DNA of 64,000 bases from Oscillospiraceae bacterium. Lineage in GTDB: Bacteria; Bacillota; Clostridia; Oscillospirales; Oscillospiraceae. The notes beneath the pieces are model-generated. The model had not been told where the DNA came from. It ran no database searches and saw nothing but the letters and a program-made list of their open reading frames with translations. The stretch covers positions 1-64,000 of the forward strand of contig JAETSB010000002.1 in assembly GCA_021769865.1 (NCBI GenBank). The letters run 5' to 3'. Shown here in pieces: positions 59,961-64,000 of the stretch. Position numbers and translations under genes: made by a program. Numbering within the stretch: the stretch's first letter is position 1; each line of letters begins with the position of its first letter.

Positions 59961-61298
59961 ATGAAGCGCGTCGCGCTGTACATCCGCGTCTCCACGGCGG
60001 AGCAGTCCATCCACGGCCTGTCCCTGGAGACGCAGCAGGCCAATTTGGAGGAATGGGCGAGGCGGGAACAGGCGGAGGTCGTAGGACGGTACATAGATCC
60101 CGGCGTCTCGGCCCGAAAAAAGGCCGCCAAGCGTCCCGGCCTCCAGCGGATGCTGGAAGACGTCCGGGCCGGGAAGATTGACCTCATCGTTTTCACCAAG
60201 CTGGACCGCTGGTTTCGCAATGTCGGCGAGTACTATAAGGTTCAGGAGGTCCTGGAGCAGTATCATGTGGACTGGAAGACCATCTATGAGGACTACGACA
60301 CCTCCACTGCGGCCGGCCGCCTGAAAATCAACATCATGCTCTCCGTCGCCCAGGACGAGGCCGACCGGACCAGCGAACGCATCAAAGTGGTTTTCGACGC
60401 CAAGCGGGAGCGGCGGGAACCCCTCACGGGAAACTGCCCCACGGGCTACCGGATCGAGGGGAAGAAGCTGGTGAAGGACGAGGCGACCCGGGAGGCCGTC
60501 GCCGCCTTTTTCCGGAAGTTTCTGGCCTCTGGTTCCATCAGCGAGGCTCAGGCCCACGTCTGGGAGGAGTATCGTTTCCGCATTGAGTATCAGCTTGCCG
60601 GCAAGATGCTGGACAGTCCCGCCTACCGCGGATTTTATTATGGCGTGGAGGGCATGTGCCCCCCCTATATCACAGAGGAGGAGTTCGAAAAGATCCAGGT
60701 CATGAGGTCCAGGCCCGTCCGGAAGGCAAAGGGGAACCGGGTGTATCTCTTCTCCGGCCTCATTGTCTGCGGCGAGTGCGGCCATCGGATGGGCGGCCGG
60801 ACGAATACGCGGGGCGGGACGGCGTTCTATAACTGTCCCGGACGCTATGTCCGGAAATCCTGCGGCAACCGTGTGAATTTGTCTGAGCGCAAAATTGAGC
60901 GGTATCTTCTGGACAGCGCAGACGCCAGGCTCTCTCAGTACCGGGTCGCGTTCAGCGGCCTCCGGGACAGCCCAAAGGGGCGAAACGGTCAGGCGGAACT
61001 TTCTGTGGTCAGAACAAAGCTGTCCCGGCTGAAGGAGCTCTATTTGAACGAACTGATTTCCCTGGAGGAATTCCGGCGGGATCAAGAACCGCTGAAGGCG
61101 CGCCTGGAGGAGCTGGCGGAACGGGCTAAGCCTATGAAAACGCCGGACATCCGGCGGGTGGAAGCCCTTCTTTCCCAAGGCTGGCAGTCTGCTTACCAGG
61201 ACCTGGACCGGGCCGGCCGGCGGGACTTTTGGCGGATCTTGATTAAGGAAATCCGCATTTACCCAGACAGGAGTATTCGGTATGACTTGCGGCTATAA
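59961..61298 (+). CDS. Large serine recombinase
   Basis: A 445-aa site-specific integrase. The resolvase-type catalytic domain has YIRVS with Ser11 and Arg9, then GLSLETQQANLEEWA and TKLDRWFRN. A recombinase domain (PTGYRIEG onward), a zinc ribbon (CGECGHRMGG ... CPGRYVRKSCGN) and a C-terminal coiled coil (about 345-395) follow. Such enzymes integrate DNA between short attP and attB sites without host factors. GGGGGAG precedes the ATG. Its last 6 nt overlap the hydrolase gene convergently, which places the attachment site there. Confidence 0.93.
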   Translation: MKRVALYIRVSTAEQSIHGLSLETQQANLEEWARREQAEVVGRYIDPGVSARKKAAKRPGLQRMLEDVRAGKIDLIVFTKLDRWFRNVGEYYKVQEVLEQYHVDWKTIYEDYDTSTAAGRLKINIMLSVAQDEADRTSERIKVVFDAKRERREPLTGNCPTGYRIEGKKLVKDEATREAVAAFFRKFLASGSISEAQAHVWEEYRFRIEYQLAGKMLDSPAYRGFYYGVEGMCPPYITEEEFEKIQVMRSRPVRKAKGNRVYLFSGLIVCGECGHRMGGRTNTRGGTAFYNCPGRYVRKSCGNRVNLSERKIERYLLDSADARLSQYRVAFSGLRDSPKGRNGQAELSVVRTKLSRLKELYLNELISLEEFRRDQEPLKARLEELAERAKPMKTPDIRRVEALLSQGWQSAYQDLDRAGRRDFWRILIKEIRIYPDRSIRYDLRL

Positions 61299-61754
61299 TT
61301 TTTTCGTTCGTGTATTACTTAATAGATATGCGTCAGTTGGATTATAAAAACAGTGGTCGCCGATACGGGTCTGCCAGTAGCCAACGCCGGTGGGAAAGTA
61401 GGGACGGCAGTCGGGACCGAAGGGATTGTAAAACCAGAGCGACTCCGCCACGTCCGGCAGGCGGTTTCCGGCGATGGCCCAGTCGGCGATATCGTAGTGA
61501 ATCTGTTCGGGCCGCATGTTGTATATGTTCTGGGGGTTGTAGGCGCCTCCCTCTGTCTCGCTGGCGCAGACGAACTGGTAGGGCTGGAAAATGATGTTGC
61601 GAATGCTGCCCTGGCCCACCCGGGCATATTCGCCGCCCCGGGCGTGGACCCGGTTCATCACCACGCCCGCCACGGCTTTCATGCCGTTCTCCCCCTCGCC
61701 GCCCGCCTCACACTGGATCAGGCGCGCCAGCAGCTCCCGGTCGGAATATGCCAT
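61293..61754 (-). CDS. SleB-type cell wall hydrolase with element-derived C-terminus
   Basis: A 153-aa hydrolase_2/SleB-like domain (LARLIQCEAGGEGENGMKAV with catalytic Glu, VVMNRV, QPYQFVCASE, PQNIYNM). SleB and CwlJ cut cortex peptidoglycan containing muramic lactam during germination. Relatives end at about HCFY-x-PT-x-x-Y-x-x-T; here the frame continues with LLSNTRTKKL read from the recombinase end, so the original last codons were probably replaced on integration. No signal peptide. AAAGGAGGAG sets ATG 61754. The fold should be intact. Confidence 0.85.
   Translation of the reverse strand: MAYSDRELLARLIQCEAGGEGENGMKAVAGVVMNRVHARGGEYARVGQGSIRNIIFQPYQFVCASETEGGAYNPQNIYNMRPEQIHYDIADWAIAGNRLPDVAESLWFYNPFGPDCRPYFPTGVGYWQTRIGDHCFYNPTDAYLLSNTRTKKL
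61299..61345. other. Likely attachment-site (attR) region
   Basis: AT-rich DNA between the recombinase stop and the conserved part of the hydrolase gene. Serine integrases recombine at a 2-bp core in about 40-50 bp sites next to their own gene, so the junction should be here. No matching left copy was found by eye. Confidence 0.45.
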
Positions 61755-61827
61755 GGTGCACTCCTCCTTTGTCGCTGGTCCAGTATACGCCCCGGCTGGC
61801 CCGAGGGTGCCTGGCTCCGGGGACAAA

Positions 61828-61858
61828 AAGGACCCGCCGCGTCGGCGCGGCGGGCCTT
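61828..61858. terminator. Terminator of the glycosyltransferase operon
   Basis: CCCGCCGCG-TCGG-CGCGGCGGG stem with AAGG/CCTT extension; T tract on the minus strand. Confidence 0.8.
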
Positions 61859-61886
61859 CATTACTTTAAGAAACTATTTTAAGAAG

Positions 61887-63020
61887 TTACGTTCCGGGCT
61901 GCTCCCGGATGGCGGTGCGGAACATCTCCTCCGTCTGTTCAATAGAGCGGTCCAGGGCGTACTGCTTGGCGTGCTCGGCGTAGCGCTTCCCCATTTCCTC
62001 CCGCTCCTCGGGATGCTCGAACCACCAGTCGATCTTCTCCGCCAGGGCCCCGGCGTCCCCGGCGGGGAACAGGCTCCGCCCGTCCAGGGCGAACTGGGGC
62101 GTGGCGGACCGGGGGGAGTCCGCGATGACGGGCACCAGCCCGCAGGCGAAAGCCTCCATGCAGCTCATGGCCTCGATCTCCGCGTCGGAGGTGTGGACGT
62201 ACAGGTCCGCCATGTGGAGGATCTCCAGCAGGCGGCTGGGCTCGTAGAACTCCATGACGATGGGATTGGGGAGCTTTTGCGCCAGGCGGCGGTACTTCTT
62301 CTCCAGGGGCCCCTTGCCTGCCAGGATGACCTGGATGTCATCCTTGTGGCGGCACCGGGCGCAGGCGTCGATCAGCACGTCCTGCCGCTTTTCCCCGGCG
62401 TAGCGGCCCACCATCAGCACGTTGAACTTCCCCCGCATCCAGTCCTCCTGGGGATTGCGCCCGTAAGTGTACTGGGGGCTGATGCCGTTGGAGATGACGT
62501 GGAGCCGGGCGGTGTAGCCGTGCTGGCGGAGCTGGTTTGCGATCATGCTGCTGGGACAGTGGATGTGAGTAAAGCGGTTGAAGAAGGTGTCCCGGAACTT
62601 GGTGTAGACGAAGTCGTTCACCCGCTTGCTGTTGCCCAGGTGGAGGGTGAAGGTGATGTTCTCCGGCTGGCAGTGGAAGGCCGCCGTGTGGGGGATGCCC
62701 AGGCGCTCCACGTGCTTGAGGCCCATGACGGCCAGGGGAGAGGGCATCATGAAGTGCACCACGTCCGCCCAGGCCGCCGCCTTCTCAAAGACGTGCTTGT
62801 TGGGGATGGCCAGGCGCATCCCCTGGCTGGTGATGAGGTGCTCCACGATGGGGAGGAATCTCATCTGCCGCACGGCGTATTTGTAATCCGTGGGCTTGCC
62901 GGTGGCGATGACCCGGACCTCGTTGCCGTGCTCCTTCAGGGCCGTGGCGAAGCGGCGGGCGCTGATGGTGGTGCCGTTGTTGGCGTCGTCGAACTGGTCG
63001 ATGACCAAGACGATTTTCAT
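61887..63020 (-). CDS. GT4-family glycosyltransferase
   Basis: A 377-aa GT-B glycosyltransferase. N-terminal domain starts MKIVLVIDQFDDANNGTTIS; the C-terminal nucleotide-sugar site has VLMVGRYAGEKRQDVLIDAC and the E-x7-E motif (EIEAMSCMEAFACGLVPVIA). The family includes 1,2-diacylglycerol and other glycolipid glucosyltransferases; the exact acceptor is unknown. ATG 63020 is chosen at the conserved start; the GAGAGG site is close to it. Second gene after the TSCPD gene, 17 nt apart. Confidence 0.9.
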   Translation of the reverse strand: MKIVLVIDQFDDANNGTTISARRFATALKEHGNEVRVIATGKPTDYKYAVRQMRFLPIVEHLITSQGMRLAIPNKHVFEKAAAWADVVHFMMPSPLAVMGLKHVERLGIPHTAAFHCQPENITFTLHLGNSKRVNDFVYTKFRDTFFNRFTHIHCPSSMIANQLRQHGYTARLHVISNGISPQYTYGRNPQEDWMRGKFNVLMVGRYAGEKRQDVLIDACARCRHKDDIQVILAGKGPLEKKYRRLAQKLPNPIVMEFYEPSRLLEILHMADLYVHTSDAEIEAMSCMEAFACGLVPVIADSPRSATPQFALDGRSLFPAGDAGALAEKIDWWFEHPEEREEMGKRYAEHAKQYALDRSIEQTEEMFRTAIREQPGT

Positions 63021-63037
63021 ACCTCTCGCCGACCCTC

Positions 63038-63295
63038 TCAGCCCTGGCCCAGGACCTGCTCCAGCCCCAGAGCCAGCTGGTCCGGGCAGGAGGTGCTCTT
63101 GGGTCCGCAGTGGATGCCTTTCAAACGGCGAATAGCCTCTTGGGCGGACATGCCCTTCACCAGGGAGGCGATGCCCTGGAGGTTGCCGCTGCACCCGCCG
63201 GTGACCCGAAGGGCCTGAATGACGTTCTGATCGTCCAGATCCACCTGCATTTCCCGGGAGCAGACCCCCCGGGGCTGGAAGGTATAAGTTTTCAT
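63038..63295 (-). CDS. TSCPD-domain protein (TIGR03905-like)
   Basis: An 85-aa protein with the TSCPD signature: CGPKSTSCPDQLALGLEQVL at the C-terminus, and VTGGCSGNLQGIASLVKGM before it. The domain also occurs as the C-terminal part of class II ribonucleotide reductases, where Cys residues may bind metal. Function as a free protein is unknown. AAAAAAGGAG precedes the ATG. First gene of a two-gene operon with the glycosyltransferase. Confidence 0.88.
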   Translation of the reverse strand: MKTYTFQPRGVCSREMQVDLDDQNVIQALRVTGGCSGNLQGIASLVKGMSAQEAIRRLKGIHCGPKSTSCPDQLALGLEQVLGQG

Positions 63296-63352
63296 ATCGC
63301 GCGCACTCCTTTTTTAGCCGCCGGAACGGGCGGGCCGTTGTCTAATTACCAT

Positions 63353-63381
63353 ACCATAGCATAAAACCAAAAAAAAGGCAA
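63353..63381 (-). promoter_or_regulatory. Promoter of the TSCPD-glycosyltransferase operon
   Basis: Minus strand: TTGCCT (63381-63376), 17-nt spacer, TATGGT (63358-63353). Confidence 0.5.
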
Positions 63382-63417
63382 GCCCCGCTTCCGGCCTGAA
63401 CGGCGGGGCGGGGCTTG
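63379..63417 (-). terminator. Terminator of the M23 peptidase gene
   Basis: CAAGCCCCGC / GCGGGGCTTG stem with a GC-rich loop, then an eight-T tract on the minus strand; it overlaps the next promoter. Confidence 0.8.
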
Positions 63418-63421
63418 GCAG

Positions 63422-64000
63422 TCAGCTCTTCAAAAACTCGCTGGGGTCCACCGCCTCCCCGTCCCGGGTGACGGAGAAATGGAGGTGGGGGCTCTGAGCG
63501 GCCTCGGCGGCGGCGGTGGTCCCCACCGCGCCGATGATCTGCCCGGCGGTGACCAGGTCCCCGGGCTCCACCGTGGGCTTGGACTGGAGATTCGAATAAG
63601 TGGTGGTGTAGCCTCCCTGGTGGTCGATGACCACGGTGGTTCCCATCAGGGGGTGGTCCTCCACCGAGGCGACGGTGCCCGCCGTGGCCGCCAGCACCGT
63701 GGTTCCGGGCTTGGCGGAGATGTCCACGCCGTCATGGGTCCGCCAGTCCGCCAGCGTGGGGCTGTAGACCAGCTGGTCCACGGAGAAGGCCATCAGCACC
63801 TCGCCCTTCAGCGGCTCCACGATCAGATGGGGGGGCTCCGCCATCACCGGGGTGTCGTCTACCTGCACCTCCGGCATGGTGGGGACGATCTCCACCTCCA
63901 CCGGGGCGGAGGCTTCCACCGGGGGCTCGTCCTCCTCCGGCTCCGGTTCCGGTGCGGGCGCGGGGACATAGACGTCCCGGGCCGGGGCGCTGACCGCCTC
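63422..64000 (-). CDS. M23-family peptidase, SpoIIQ-like, N-terminus outside window
   Basis: The frame stays open to the right edge, so the start is missing; 192 codons are seen. A Pro/Glu/Ala-rich linker (about 45 residues) precedes an LytM/M23 domain with zinc residues in THDGVDISAKPGTTVLAATA (His, Asp) and SPHLHFSVTRDG (His-x-His). The spacing DHPLMGTTVVIDHQGGYTTT then YSNL is close to clostridial SpoIIQ, the forespore protein that bridges to SpoIIIAH and keeps an active zinc site in clostridia. A general cell-wall endopeptidase is the alternative. Confidence 0.78.
   Translation of the reverse strand, partial: EAVSAPARDVYVPAPAPEPEPEEDEPPVEASAPVEVEIVPTMPEVQVDDTPVMAEPPHLIVEPLKGEVLMAFSVDQLVYSPTLADWRTHDGVDISAKPGTTVLAATAGTVASVEDHPLMGTTVVIDHQGGYTTTYSNLQSKPTVEPGDLVTAGQIIGAVGTTAAAEAAQSPHLHFSVTRDGEAVDPSEFLKS

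Larger units (their letters stand above)
58305..61340. mobile_element. Small serine-recombinase integrated element
   Basis: Two plus-strand genes (unknown effector-like protein and large serine recombinase) with the recombinase ending inside the 3' end of a SleB-type hydrolase gene. The right end is placed at about 61300-61340; the left end is not defined but should lie between 58100 and 58300. Conjugation, replication and capsid genes are absent, so it would be mobilised only by its recombinase. Confidence 0.55.

Overview
The window (64 kb, high GC, about 60% by eye) reads as chromosome of a spore-forming, Gram-positive gut-type Clostridium relative, most like the Oscillospiraceae (Flavonifractor/Lawsonibacter/Oscillibacter kind). 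Support: sporulation and germination genes (spoVAE, bofA with its usual yaaL partner, a pdaA-type deacetylase, a SleB-type hydrolase, a GerQ-like coat protein), S-layer-homology surface proteins, RNase J, the era-yqzL-recO order, a CsoR copper switch and a LexA-type box on uvrB. I see no tRNA, rRNA or CRISPR array. Species assignment is inference.

Layout. 1-5.1 kb: 3' part of a giant SLH surface protein. 5.1-6.6 kb: an orphan phage-tail-like gene, spoVAE and a tiny convergent type I toxin-antitoxin locus. 6.6-15.3 kb: a deacetylase-like lipoprotein, cytidine deaminase, small membrane proteins, an MBL hydrolase, a PilZ protein, a membrane-anchored MerR regulator, SerA and MscS. 15.3-21.2 kb: RNase J, three small regulators, a DEAD-box helicase, an HD hydrolase and RadC. 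21.3-33.1 kb: repair and information genes (uvrB, uvrA, era, yqzL, recO, mutS2) mixed with a transporter, a tRNA deacylase and a small HTH repressor with a long palindromic operator. 33.1-43 kb: nucleoside phosphorylase, csoR-copA, a hexapeptide protein, pdaA-like, an endonuclease-exonuclease pair, a short pyruvate kinase and mtnA. 43-52.7 kb: a four-gene MacA-MacB-SLH operon and a two-gene TRAP-TAXI uptake operon. 52.7-57.9 kb: CBS protein, GerQ-like coat protein, a putative Panacea toxin-antitoxin pair between two near-identical terminators, rplM-rpsI, yaaL-bofA and tadA. 58.3-61.3 kb: a small integrated element made of an unknown, possibly TIR-like protein and a large serine recombinase, which appears to have entered the 3' end of a SleB-type gene. 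61.3-64 kb: that hydrolase, a glycosyltransferase pair and the partial end of an M23 peptidase resembling SpoIIQ.

Most unusual: (1) the TAXI solute-binding lipoprotein looks circularly permuted, with its normally C-terminal segment at the N-terminus; (2) the 6.2-6.45 kb locus has the full architecture of an Fst/par type I toxin-antitoxin system; (3) copA carries a fused C-terminal CopZ-like domain with its own perfect ribosome-binding site and in-frame start; (4) a Panacea-domain gene is paired with a small membrane protein; (5) the TIR-like protein sits on a serine-recombinase element; (6) three neighbouring proteins, one a MerR regulator, share the same C-terminal membrane-plus-tail signature.

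Promoters called here are mostly housekeeping -35/-10 pairs spaced 17 nt, placed by eye. Starts were chosen by Shine-Dalgarno position. All function calls rest on motif recognition, not on database searches.
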